Positions 1-9,639 of a stretch of 64,000 nt of DNA are shown in pieces; positions within the stretch are counted from its first letter, which is position 1, and each line of letters opens with the position of its first letter. The notes under the pieces are model-generated. The model was not told where the DNA came from. It searched no databases and worked only from the letters and a program-made list of their open reading frames with translations. The position numbers were made by a program, and so were the translations under genes. The stretch comes from Anthopleura xanthogrammica (taxonomy: Eukaryota > Cnidaria > Anthozoa > Actiniaria > Actiniidae), in contig OZ025207.1 in assembly GCA_964019055.1 (NCBI GenBank), forward strand, positions 10,317,090 through 10,381,089. Direction: 5' to 3'.

Positions 1-831
1 GAGCAAGTACACTAAAGGATTGATGAGCGAGTTGGTGAACTGAATGAGTAACATCAAGGATAGTGAATCAATAGTATTCAGCAATCTGGATCCTGTTAAA
101 TAGTTCGTGAAGTATACGACGAGATAGGGAAGCCACGCTATCAGAGATAGAAAAATAACGACGAATAGCGTCCTAACTAAGTTTCGTTCTTGTTCTTGTG
201 CTCTTTGGATTCCAGCCTGTTGTCGACAATGCTGATGTTGTTCATTCCTTTTCTTTACCTTCAACAAAGTCACCAGATACGAAGTACCCACCAATACTAA
301 CAGTACGAGTCCAAAGGCAAGATACATGCGATATATGTATAGTATAACTGGATTGTTGCCATGGAAATGTACTAGTATAGGTAACAATATTGCCATTGTC
401 CATGTGCCTGCAAATGTCACAAGGTATGTCCTTGTTTGAATTGTTCGATGTCGAAATGGGTAGAAGATAGCATAAACTCGTTCAAGAGGAACAAGAACCA
501 GACAAAATCCACAAGCAATGAACGAAAAGCGAGTCATCACTGTTAAACTATCATGGAACTCTTTGCTAAGAATGACACCGAACCTGTAGACTAAGACATA
601 AGAGAACGCGAAGACAGTCCTAAACCCACCGTACACCATGTCAGCCACTGCTAGGTTGATTAGACAGTATGTACTTCGACGACGAAGACGCTTGTTAAGA
701 ACGAATGTTTGAATGGTGGCCAAGTTTAGCACAAAGATTATGGAACCAAAAATCAAAAAGACAATGGACCAGGCACTCTGTTTCTTCGCCATATCAAAAA
801 CTACGACACTAAAATTACTCTGTTTTCCCAT
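1..831 (-). CDS. Class A GPCR, 5' part only (runs off left edge)
   Basis: An uninterrupted minus-strand frame of 277 codons starts at the ATG at 831 and is still open at base 1, so the C-terminus lies outside the window. The protein is a rhodopsin-like receptor: TM1 with Asn36, TM2 LAVAD (60-64), an ERVY box in place of DRY (117-120), TM4 Trp144, AWLP in TM6 (232-235) and NPLVY in TM7 (271-275). Asn6 (NFS) is a possible glycosylation site. There is no Cys before TM3 or in the very short second extracellular loop, so the usual disulfide is absent, and TM5 lacks its proline. Both features are known from the melanocortin/cannabinoid/lysophospholipid (MECA-type) receptors, so this could be a cnidarian MECA-like orphan receptor. 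No ligand can be assigned. No introns are seen. Met14 is a less likely alternative start. Confidence 0.9.
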   Translation of the reverse strand, partial: MGKQSNFSVVVFDMAKKQSAWSIVFLIFGSIIFVLNLATIQTFVLNKRLRRRSTYCLINLAVADMVYGGFRTVFAFSYVLVYRFGVILSKEFHDSLTVMTRFSFIACGFCLVLVPLERVYAIFYPFRHRTIQTRTYLVTFAGTWTMAILLPILVHFHGNNPVILYIYRMYLAFGLVLLVLVGTSYLVTLLKVKKRNEQHQHCRQQAGIQRAQEQERNLVRTLFVVIFLSLIAWLPYLVVYFTNYLTGSRLLNTIDSLSLMLLIQFTNSLINPLVYLL

Positions 832-2020
832 AACAAATTGTCATCCAAACTCTCTTGCTTCGTACTTAGTTGTGATGACAGATCCGATCGAAATTTTGAA
901 CTCAATTGAATGAAGAATATATCAAGTGAACGTCTGCCCTCAATATATGTGTGTGTTCCCACACTAATGTGAGGTGCTATCTGGATCAAACATGCACCTG
1001 TTCTTATAACCATACAATGTTTTCAATTATAAGTAAAAATAAAAACTATAAACAACAATGGCAGTATGTTATTGGTTTGATATGTAGTGATTTTTTTGAT
1101 TTTTGTTTTCGCTTTTTTGTTCTTGTTTTATCATTGTTTTTTTCTTTTTCTTTTTTCTTTTCAAATTTTAATATTTCTTTGGTTTGCAAAAGTTCAAAAT
1201 TGGTTATAGCTCGACGTCTACAAACTCCCACAAGCATTTTTCCCACGAACTCACTCAAACACAAGCCGGACAAGACATTCCCTTTTCTATTTCTTATCAA
1301 TCTGCCGATCTTTCTTCATTTTTCATTACTAACAATCAATGATTTTCAACTGTTCTTTGTTTAACCGCTGTTTGTCAGCTGACGCTACTAAACAATCAAA
1401 GCCCGTTTTATACTTCATCGCCTTTGATTTTTCGATTAAAACAAATTTATTTTTTTCACGCGCCGAATTCAGCTGGCTTTTTGTGATGTGTCTCTATAGT
1501 AACAAGCTTTTACAAACACCATCCAAATTAATGAAGTTTCTAATTAATTATCGCGCGATACGAACTCAAGCTAAATTAAAGATGACCGGAATAAAAACCA
1601 TCTTCTTGGTTTATGATTGGCTACGAGTTTACTTTTAATGTAAGAGGAAAATAAACAGCAGCAGGTGGAAAGCTTTTTTGTCCATAATATCTAAAGGAAG
1701 TTCATTTTCATATGATTTAACTACCAACTCCTACTCATAAACTGGCACCACTCATAGTTTTAATTAGGTGATATAAACATAACGATCAGTTATTAATCAA
1801 TTTGGAGGGCCGCAAGTCGTCAGTTTTTAACTGTTAAGTATCAACCTCGGTAAATATAGTTGGCTATAATAAAAATTATAATTATTATTATGTTCATTTT
1901 ATCATCATCATCGACCTCGTCATTAACCATTGTCATCATTTAGCATCATCATTTTCATTATTATAATTATTATTTTAACATTGTTCGTCAATTCAACATC
2001 AACATCATCTCATCATGCCG
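832..2020. other. Gene-free flank upstream of GPCR
   Basis: AT-rich sequence upstream of the minus-strand receptor with a T-rich stretch at about 1085-1165. Open frames here have no homology-like content or splice context. No promoter motif could be assigned with confidence. Confidence 0.4.
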
Positions 2021-2024
2021 CATC

Positions 2025-2025
2025 A

Positions 2026-2056
<31 letters not shown>

Positions 2057-2075
2057 CATTATTATTAAATTATAA

Positions 2076-2133
<58 letters not shown>

Positions 2134-2145
2134 CATTATTAACCA
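2025..2145. repeat. (ATT)n microsatellite
   Basis: A nearly pure ATT/TTA trinucleotide array with a few C interruptions. It is the longest simple repeat in the left 2.5 kb, and the tyrosine/leucine-rich open frame over it is an artefact. Confidence 0.9.
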
Positions 2146-2220
2146 ATCCCTAGAGTTAGTTTTTATGGGTTCATCTTACAATCACTTCTCTCATATATTC
2201 AGCAGCTGCTTCTTTCATTA

Positions 2221-2409
2221 CTAGTATTTCGGCTTCGACGTGGCTGGCGGAAAAAATCCTGCTTTCCACACTGTATAAGTGACAATATGAGAAAGGAAAG
2301 CTACACAGACTATAACTACAAAAGCAATCATCCACACAACTAAGGCTGTGTGCGCCTCGCTGTCGTCAGTAGCGTACGAACAAACAGTGTTATTGTTTGT
2401 TTGGTTCAT
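2221..2409 (-). CDS. Possible small single-pass membrane protein or terminal exon
   Basis: A 62-codon frame from the ATG at 2409 to a TAG at 2221. The N-terminus carries two N-glycosylation sequons (N2-Q-T and N6-N-T), then an acidic patch, one strong hydrophobic segment (about residues 23-46) and a short Pro/Lys-rich tail, as expected for a type III single-pass protein with an extracellular N-terminus. The ATG has A at -3. The preceding bases (pyrimidine-containing tract then AAG) also resemble a splice acceptor, so it could be the last exon of a longer gene. A 30-bp minisatellite begins about 50 bp upstream. I do not recognise the family; its composition is unlike the random frames around it. 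Confidence 0.35.
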   Translation of the reverse strand: MNQTNNNTVCSYATDDSEAHTALVVWMIAFVVIVCVAFLSHIVTYTVWKAGFFPPATSKPKY

Positions 2410-2459
2410 CTTAAGAATGATGTAAGGTTTTTGGTGAATTCTATTCTAGCTGCCACTGC

Positions 2460-3248
2460 ATGTAAATTGATTTCTACCTCTTCAGGTTGGTTTCTATTGG
2501 CTGATATCTCTTGAGGTTGATTCCTATTGGCTGATATCTCTTCAGGTTGATTCCTATTGGCTGATATCTCTTCAGGTTGATTCCTACTGGCTGATATCTC
2601 TTCAGGTTGATTCCTACTGGCTGATATCTCTTCAGGTTGATTCCGATTGGCTGATATCTCTTCAGGTTGATTCCTATTGGCTGATATCTCTTCAGGTTGA
2701 TTCCTACTGGCTGATATCTCTTCAGGTTGATTCCTATTGGCTGATATCTCTTCAGGTTGATTCCTATTGGCTGATATCTCTTCAGTTGATTCCTATTGGT
2801 TAATATTTCTTCAGGTTGATTCCTATTGGCTGATATCTCTTCAGGTTGATTCCTATTGGCTGATATCTCTTCAGGTTGATTCCTATTGGCTGATATCTCT
2901 TCAGGTTGATTCCTATTGGCTGATATCTCTTCAGGTTGATTCCGATTGGCTGATATCTCTTCAGGTTGATTCCTATTGGCTGATATCTCTTCAGGTTGAT
3001 TCCTACTGGCTGATATCTATTCAGGTTGATTCCTACTGGCTGATATCTCTTCAGGTTGATTCCTATTGGCTGATATCTCTTCAGGTTGATTCCTATTGGC
3101 TGATATCTCTTCAGGTTGATTCCTATTGGCTGATATCTCTTCAGGTTGGTTCCTACTGGCTGATATCTCTTCAGGTTGATTCCTATTGGCTGATATCTCT
3201 TCAGGTTGATTCCTATTGGCTGATATCTCTTCAGGTTGGTTCCTTTTG
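2460..3248. repeat. 30-bp minisatellite, about 26 copies
   Basis: Tandem units of TTGATTCCTATTGGCTGATA followed by TCTCTTCAGG, with small substitutions and one unit lacking a single G near 2784. The 30-bp period keeps frames open on both strands, giving 10-residue repeats (VDSYWLISLQ on plus, RNQPEEISAN on minus). These are by-products of the period; no start context or flanking exon supports translation. Confidence 0.95.
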
Positions 3249-3599
3249 GTGTCTCCGAGCACTTTAATTCCTATGCGTTGTAACCACTTATGGTAGATTC
3301 TGTAGATCCCTATTGGTTGATTTTAGGTATATGTTCCTATAAAATTGGTGATACATCGTAAGATTATTTTATTTTGATTTTTGACAGTTATGGTAGACTT
3401 TTTAAACCCATATTTCAATTATACACATCTATAAGAAAAACTAGTGATATGATTCGACGTTTCGACAACTTCTGGTCATCACTATCAATTAATTAAAGTA
3501 AAGTGAATGACTTATTGGCCGAATGCCAATATGGCCGCCATTGACTTTTAGAAATAAAAACCTAGAAAAAAAACTTTTTTTACTACTATATACCATGCA

Positions 3600-3656
3600 G
3601 AAGGGGGTTGAAAGCCATACATTTCTTTAGTGAGATGCTCCGGAATATTCAGATGT
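3600..3656. repeat. Left arm of an outer inverted repeat
   Basis: AAGGGGGTTGAAA and GGAATATTCAGATG here reappear inverted at about 4368-4420 (CATATCTGAATATTCC and TTTCAACCCCCTT). The 7-bp-TSD MITE at 3686-4168 lies between the arms, so this looks like an older TIR element into which the MITE inserted. Confidence 0.55.
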
Positions 3657-3685
3657 TTTGTCGATGAATTTCTTCTCAGTAAATC

Positions 3686-4168
3686 CAAGAAAGCATAAAT
3701 AAGAGAGGGAAACTTCTTAAAACCACGCACGCCATGTAAATTCTCGGTTGGGCTATTTTTAGCATCCAAAGTCGTTTGATTTTTATTAATTTTTGGATGG
3801 CGTGGACGTGTGCGCGTGCGCTCATAAACAACATACTTTTCGTCGATTTTCTCACCTTTTTCGACAAAATATATTAGATAAAGCAAAAAGATCAGGATTG
3901 GCTATGTTCTGTTCTCTGATAAAACACGACTGAGGGTGTTGAACACTCAAAAAGACGCGACATTTATGTTTTTCCCCAAACATCTTTACATGTTTTCGCT
4001 ACTTCTCGGAGTTTGGACGAAGGACACAATTTTTGACGCACGGGAAGTCAAAGTGAGTCAGAGTGAGGAGAAAATAGACTTTATGCGGATGCTAAAAATT
4101 GCCCAACCAGGAATTCACATGGCGCGCGCGATATTAAGAAGTTTCCCTCTCTTATTTATGCTCTCTCA
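3686..4168. mobile_element. MITE family A (7-bp TSD), 483-bp copy
   Basis: TIRs of about 35 bp: the left end is CAAGAAAGCATAAATAAGAG and the right end is its inverse, ending in CTCTCTCA with the last two bases mutated. It is flanked by a perfect 7-bp duplication GTAAATC at 3679-3685 and 4169-4175. The interior matches the copies at 10755 and 53652, which are in the opposite orientation and internally deleted. Short open frames in it have no transposase-like content, so it is non-autonomous. Confidence 0.9.
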
Positions 4169-4367
4169 GTAAATCACATTCTCTTGCTCTTATAAAAACT
4201 CTAAAAACTAAACTTAAAGACAGATATTCCAAATGTTCCATTGAGAGATTCAGTAAATTTCCTCTGAAAGCCAGTAAAATCAGCGAAAAGTTTGATATGT
4301 GATTGAAGCGGCCATCTTGAATCAAGCTTAACACTCCAAATATGGTATCAAAACTTCTAATTTGCAT

Positions 4368-4425
4368 ATCTGAATATTCCAGACCATGGTGATGGTGTTA
4401 CTCATTTCAACCCCCTTATGAATTT
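4368..4425. repeat. Right arm of the outer inverted repeat
   Basis: Inverted partner of 3600-3656; together they enclose the nested MITE. Confidence 0.5.
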
Positions 4426-4432
4426 CTGTATA

Positions 4433-4720
4433 CAGCTATTTCAAAAAAACGTTGAACACTGTATACTGCATACTGAATAGTGCTTATCAAGACCGAAATG
4501 CATTTTGGGTCATGTAATATTATTTAAATTAAAATGAATAATAATTATTTATTTTATTTTTAGTACATTTCATCCGAAACAATATACTAGTTACATATAG
4601 AGAGTGAATCGCTGTATATTTACTTTTTATTTCAAATTAATGAGACTCACAATGCCCTTCGTCTTGGAATGCACTATTCAGTATGCAGTATTCAGTATTC
4701 AACGTTTTTTGAAATAGTTT
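4433..4720. mobile_element. TA-flanked MITE, CAGCTATTT terminus
   Basis: Left end CAGCTATTTCAAAAAAACG and an inverted right end CGTTTTTTGAAATAG, flanked by TA on each side. The arms continue with GTATACTGCATACTGAATAG at the left and its inverse at the right. TA target duplication suggests mobilisation by a Tc1/mariner-type transposase. The terminal motif is shared with the elements at 13491, 25741, 38016 and 63476, but the interior differs. Confidence 0.85.
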
Positions 4721-4724
4721 TATA

Positions 4725-5680
4725 CTCGTATTTTATGTAACTGTGTTATTAAAAGGAAATACAATGTTCCTACAGTATGTTCTCGAAAGATTAATGAAAA
4801 AAGACCACTTGCGTTTGATGAAAGTGGTTTAATAACCCGAGTACGTAGCTCGAGTGGTACTAACTAAGCCATTGCCATTCATGCAAGTGATATTTTTCAT
4901 TACAGTGAGGACACTCGAACCGTGAACACTTTGAGGTTTTTTCATACTTTTTTCTCCTTTATCCCTTGTGTGAATCGATTGGAAATATGATTTATTTTGA
5001 GCAATAAGATTATTTGAGTTCAGTGCTTCATTTTCAGAAGGTTTGAAGCAGTAGAAAGTTCATAAAATAAAAAATGTAAAAATATCGAGTGTTCATGGTT
5101 CGAGTGTCTTCACTGTAATTCTTTGAGAATATAAAAGGTATTTTCTACTGTTTCTGTATAAAATGCATGCCTATATGGAGCTTTATTTTGAGTGATCCTG
5201 CTTTTATCTTCTATCCTCCTATCTCCTCTCTTTCATTTAGTCTTTCTAATAATTTCTATTATTTATCTCAATATGCAAGAGAGTTTTTTTTCATTTTTAT
5301 AATTTTTTTTTACCAGAGATTAATTAAAACGAAAGAGCTATAGGCTGATCTAAGTCGGGATATTCCAGACGACGTAATTTTTCTTCTTTTTCCTAAAATT
5401 TCTTATTTTTATTGCATCCACTCCGATCCAGTACATGCAAAAAGACGTCAATCGAATTACTACAAAACAGAGAAGAGAGCTACTTCATCTACCTTTCAGC
5501 TTGAACAAAATCATGAAAATTTCCCAGTTATTTTCTAAAGAAAACAAACCCTGGTTTGATTTCATTAAGCACGCAAGCATTATAAAACGTAAGCACAAGG
5601 AATTCAAAGGGGAAAAAATGATCCTTGTGCTTCTGCATGTGTTGAGCATGTTTCGACAATGAAATGAAGAATTTTGTGTT
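4725..5680. other. Intergenic, no gene recognised
   Basis: AT-rich sequence. A 75-codon frame at 5435-5662 has no recognisable domain or splice context. I see nothing else. Confidence 0.4.
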
Positions 5681-5682
5681 AA

Positions 5683-5877
5683 GGCCGTCGAACTTTTGCC
5701 GCGTCGAATCTAATGCCTTTTAGAAACGCCGAGAACTACCATATAAGACATCAGCTCTCTAGCTTAGCGCCAGGAGACGATATACATACTTCTACTAGTT
5801 TAAGAGAAAACACAGTGCTCGACCTCAAAGAGAATTAGTTTCAAGGCGGTAAAAGTTCGACGTCTGAACTATGGCCC
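5683..5877. mobile_element. TTAA-flanked TIR element
   Basis: Imperfect terminal repeats (left GGCCGTCGAACTTTTGCCGC; right arm with GGCGGTAAAAGTTCGACG and GGCCC at the end) are flanked by TTAA at 5679-5682 and 5878-5881. TTAA duplication is the hallmark of piggyBac-like (and Kolobok) elements; the 195-bp length means it is non-autonomous. Confidence 0.6.
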
Positions 5878-6375
5878 TTAATTTAACTTACCTATTTATT
5901 TATTTATTGCCTGACCTTTTTCCACTGTAACTTTTACCCTGTAACCCGAATTTTTCGCTTCGTTTCGGTAGCAGTGTTAGTTGTCTAGTTTTTGCAGAGC
6001 TAACACTACCGTATTTAGAGTGTTCATTATAGACGAATGATTCACCGGCTGTCAGCTTTGAGCTGATGTAATTTTCTTTCCTTGAGTATTCCTTAGGTTA
6101 CTGGGCATCTGGCAATTCAATTACGTCCATTCTTTGTTATTAACTGTTAGAATGAGCTAGAATCGAAAATTTTATGCCTTTTTTCATTTAAACTTAATAG
6201 TGTTAAAGAATATACACGATGTGACCCCACGGGGGGAGGTGAAGGGGGAAGTTACCATGGAAGGTTGTCAACATTGATAATGTTATCATCATAAAACATC
6301 CTCATTTTCGAATATACATTCATCGAGGGTAGCACTAAATAGCCAGTGGCTAACAAACCTGTGGCCCTCGTTCCA

Positions 6376-6566
6376 TGATCGAATTGGAATTTAGAAGTTG
6401 ATTTTTGTGGAGGGAGGAAAACCGGAGAACCCGGAGAAAAACCCTCGAAGCACAGGAGAGAACCAACTAGAAACTCTACTCACATACAACACTGAGTCCT
6501 GTGAGACTCGAACCCGGGTCGCATTGGTGAGAGGCAAGCACTCTCACCGCTACGCCACCCGTGCTT
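6376..6566 (-). mobile_element. tRNA-derived SINE (family 1)
   Basis: Read on the minus strand it begins near AAGCACGGGTGGCGTAGCGG, which contains an A-box-like TGGCGTAGCGG, followed by a B box in GGGTTCGAGTCTC. These are the internal RNA polymerase III promoter of a tRNA head. The body contains GAGGGTTTTTCTCCGGGTTC and ends in AAATTCCAATT. Copies or fragments recur at 23011, 25472, 27830, 38908, 41222, 46955 and 50317. Confidence 0.85.
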
Positions 6567-6874
6567 CATTTTTTTTCCATGCAAGAAAAGGGGACCATTC
6601 TATCCTACATTAAGACCACAGTAGATTAGTTTCCCTTTTTTTCTCATCAAAAAATAACTATTGTCTAAAAAAAAACGCGTTGAAACAGGTGATGAGTCAA
6701 AACTAAACTACATGCGTGTGTGTGTCAGGTTTACTCGTTGCTGTTAAGTCAATAGCACTAGTCATCCAAGACCTGTTTTGATGACTTTTGACGTGGATGA
6801 TTAGGTCTCCCTACAGCACTTGTGCTAGCTAGCTATAAGATTTTTGATTTTTGATTTTTGAAGACATGATGGGG

Positions 6875-6879
6875 TGATA

Positions 6880-6924
<45 letters not shown>

Positions 6925-7050
6925 GATGATGACGATGATTGATGATGGTGATGATGATGATGATTGATGATGGTGATTATGATGGAGACGATGATGATGA
7001 CGATGATGGTGATGATGATTATCACGATGATGATCATGATGATGATGAAC
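6875..7050. repeat. (ATG/ATC)n trinucleotide microsatellite
   Basis: GATGATGAT arrays with GAC, GGT and GAA interruptions. The histidine- and isoleucine-rich frames over it are artefacts. Confidence 0.9.
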
Positions 7051-7440
7051 ATATTTGCATGACGGCAACATATTCCATGTTCCCATAAACACATAAAATG
7101 ACTTTTTTGTGCAAATATGTGTGATATTTTCATATAGTCTAATATAGTTAAACATAGCTAAAATATTAATAGAGCTATTTTTTTAATGAGTAAAACAAAC
7201 TTTCACACTTTACTGTGGTAACATAACTTCTAATTTCCTTTCATCGCGCATTCGTTGTATTTTTCCTTTCTTTTAAGATTTTAAGATTTTTTCATATTCA
7301 AACGTGTGAAAACATGTCAAAGATATATATTTGAAGCCGAATTAAGGAAATAATTCTTATTGAACAAGATTAGGAAATTAAAATCAAAGATTTTTCAATA
7401 TGAGTTATTCGTGTTGAACTTTAGAATGTGAGCTTGATGT

Positions 7441-7447
7441 TATATAA
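7441..7447 (+). promoter_or_regulatory. TATA box of GPCR copy 1
   Basis: TATATAA lies 129 bp upstream of the ATG at 7577. The same block, with TATATGA, precedes the paralogous gene at 11894-12880, so about 150 bp of promoter and 5' UTR were duplicated with the gene. Confidence 0.6.
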
Positions 7448-7576
7448 ACTGACATTCCGAGATTCACTTGATAAGGTACGGTGTAGTGAGCTGATCTCCA
7501 AGCTGCTCAACCGAGAACCAAACAGCAAGGTTTTCATAGATATACAGGTCAATATTCATCTCCATACTGATACACC

Positions 7577-8614
7577 ATGAATACCACTAACAGTACAGAC
7601 GACAAACAGACGTGCTTTGGCAGTTCCATGCACTTGGTTTACCTGTCGTTAATCTGTGCAGTAGGGATTACCAGTAATATACTTCTACTGTATGCTGATT
7701 ATAGGGAATGGAAGAAAAGCAAGACACCTGACAAGCTCCTCATTTGCTCCATAGGCGTATCGAATATTATCATCCTGATGTTCGGTGTACCGCTTCGATT
7801 CATATTTGTGTCACGATACATGGAACTGGTCGAGTGTATCGGACATTTCTACAGAATTCGAGAGGCTGAAAAATCCTTTTTCGTATTTATTTTTCTTGTA
7901 GTATCGGGCACATTCCCTGTCTTGGCATTTGACAGATACGAAGCGCTTACAAAGTTCCCCCATCAACGAACATTAACACTGAAAAAAACTATGCTTATAC
8001 TCGGTCTTGTTTGGTCATTGTGCCTGGGATTAGCGATGTTGTCCTTCATTTCCTACCCTCAACAGTGTGTTCCCGTAAACAGCAAGTCCCCCAATCAACC
8101 ACATGCCATACGATTGGTGAAAATCGGGATTTTGTTAACATGGCTGATTATATGTGTCCATCGATGTGCTTGCTACCTTCACCGGGCCTCGAAAACTATT
8201 CGCAACCACAGGCAGGAGATCAATGACATGTTTGGTGCAAGACGAGCGACCACTGAAATTAGCTTCACCAAAAGTGTTACTGCTTTACTATTGTGCTATT
8301 CGTTTTCGGCGATTCCCCTGGCTGTATCAGCCCTCATGTTTTTCTTTAACCAAAGAAGCGGCATCAAATGGAGTTGTGCTGCAGTTTGGGCGAGTACCAA
8401 TGCCTATCTCAGTTTTGTTTTTATCCCAGTCATCTATTTCGGTATGGATAAGAGACTGTTGAAAAACCTGGTCAGAACAAAAGCCGAAGAGACAAATGTG
8501 GTTCACCCTCTTGCTATTACGAACAACATGGAACTCGGTTTCGTCTCCTTATCTCATTTTCACCTCGTGAATCCCATGCAGTCATCTATATCCGTTCCAG
8601 TGTGGACAGGTTAA
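7577..8614 (+). CDS. Intronless orphan class A GPCR, copy 1
   Basis: A 345-residue seven-transmembrane receptor. Sequons at Asn2 and Asn5; TM1 with GITSN (Asn34); Cys87 before TM3 and Cys164 in loop 2 can form the usual disulfide; DRY at 119-121; TM4 Trp146; TM6 Pro247; TM7 IPVIY (283-287) in place of NPxxY; helix 8 starts at DKRLLKNL. TM2 lacks the sodium-site Asp (SIGVSN instead of LAxAD) and TM5 lacks its proline, so it is a divergent rhodopsin-family receptor. It is near-identical to the minus-strand gene at 11894-12880 and shares its promoter block and 3' sequence with the remnant at 15503. No ligand can be assigned; plausible roles are chemosensory or peptide sensing in a lineage-specific expansion. 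Confidence 0.93.
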   Translation: MNTTNSTDDKQTCFGSSMHLVYLSLICAVGITSNILLLYADYREWKKSKTPDKLLICSIGVSNIIILMFGVPLRFIFVSRYMELVECIGHFYRIREAEKSFFVFIFLVVSGTFPVLAFDRYEALTKFPHQRTLTLKKTMLILGLVWSLCLGLAMLSFISYPQQCVPVNSKSPNQPHAIRLVKIGILLTWLIICVHRCACYLHRASKTIRNHRQEINDMFGARRATTEISFTKSVTALLLCYSFSAIPLAVSALMFFFNQRSGIKWSCAAVWASTNAYLSFVFIPVIYFGMDKRLLKNLVRTKAEETNVVHPLAITNNMELGFVSLSHFHLVNPMQSSISVPVWTG

Positions 8615-8760
8615 AAAAGCTAGATTAAAACTAGAAACAAACTTTGCCATATGGTATTGTGGTGGGTTGTCATCTACCATATATATATATATATGTAATT
8701 TACCGGCCAAGAGGACCGGATAGGAAAAACTGTGCCCGTGCTAAGTCAGTCTTATTTATG

Positions 8761-9030
8761 GAAGGATGGATGGATGGATGGATGGAGGGATGGATGGAGG
8801 GATGGATGGAGGGAGGGAGGGAGGGAGGGAGGGACTGAGGGAGGGAGGGAGGGAGGGATGGATGGATGGATGGATGGAGGGATGGATGGAGGGAAAGAGG
8901 GAGGGAGGGAGGGAGGGAGGGACTGAGGGAGGGAGGGAGAGAGGGATGGATGGATGGATGGATGGAGGGATGGATGGAGGGAAAGAGGGAGGGAGGGAGG
9001 GAGGGAAGGAGGGAGGGATGGATGGAGGGA
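8761..9030. repeat. (GGAT)n/(GGAG)n array
   Basis: Mixed tetranucleotide blocks of GGAT and GGGA with higher-order reuse (GACTGAGGGAGGGAGGGAGG-type segments recur). It starts just 3' of the GPCR gene and joins directly to the ATTC array. Confidence 0.95.
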
Positions 9031-9312
9031 TTCATTCATTCATTCATTCATTCATTCATTCATTCATTCATTCATTCATTCATTCATTCATTCATTCATT
9101 CATTCATTCATTCATTCATTCATTCATTCATTCATTCATTCATTCATTCATTCATTCATTCATTCATTCATTCATTCATTCATTCATTCATTCATTCATT
9201 CATTCATTCATTCATTCATTCATTCATTCATTCATTCATTCATTCATTCATTCATTCATTCATTCATTCATTCATTCATTCATTTATTTATTGATTTATT
9301 TATTTATTTATA
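9031..9312. repeat. (ATTC)n array, about 280 bp
   Basis: Practically perfect CATT tetranucleotide repeats decaying to TTAT at the right end. The FIHS-repeat frames over it are artefacts. Confidence 0.95.
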
Positions 9313-9422
9313 TGCTGCTCGATTGGTTGAGGGTCTGACCAACAGGACACAGGTCCCATACAAAGGTCAACCAATCCATCCATCTTGTCTGATCTGAGTC
9401 TTGACTGTCTTAGAGAGAAAGG

Positions 9423-9636
9423 CACGAGGCAATCGAGTAAGGTGTAAAGACTCAAATTACGTAAGAGCATTTCTTTGAGCGAAGGACATTTGATGGTTGT
9501 ATTAGAGTGAATGACACGAGGCAATCGAGTAAGGTGTAAAGACTCAGATTACGTAAGAGCCCCTTGTTGAGCGAAGGACATTTGATGGTTGTATTAGAGT
9601 GAATGACACGAGGCAATCGAGTAAGGTGTAAAGGCA
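9423..9636. repeat. 92-bp tandem repeat, 2.3 copies
   Basis: Units begin at 9423, 9515 and 9607 with CACGAGGCAATCGAGTAAGG and include GGACATTTGATGGTTGTATT. Diverged single copies occur inverted at 13354-13389 and 15238-15299, next to GPCR copies 2 and 3, so this sequence belongs to the duplicated GPCR segment. Confidence 0.85.
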
Positions 9637-9639
9637 AAT

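Noticed and set aside
2767..3267. 166-codon frame of VDSYWLISLQ repeats
   Set aside because: By-product of the 30-bp minisatellite; the minus strand is equally open and a single-base loss breaks the frame.
3936..4172. 78-codon frame
   Set aside because: Lies within the 3686-4168 MITE and uses its TIR as coding sequence; similar frames occur in the other copies with no conservation of reading frame.
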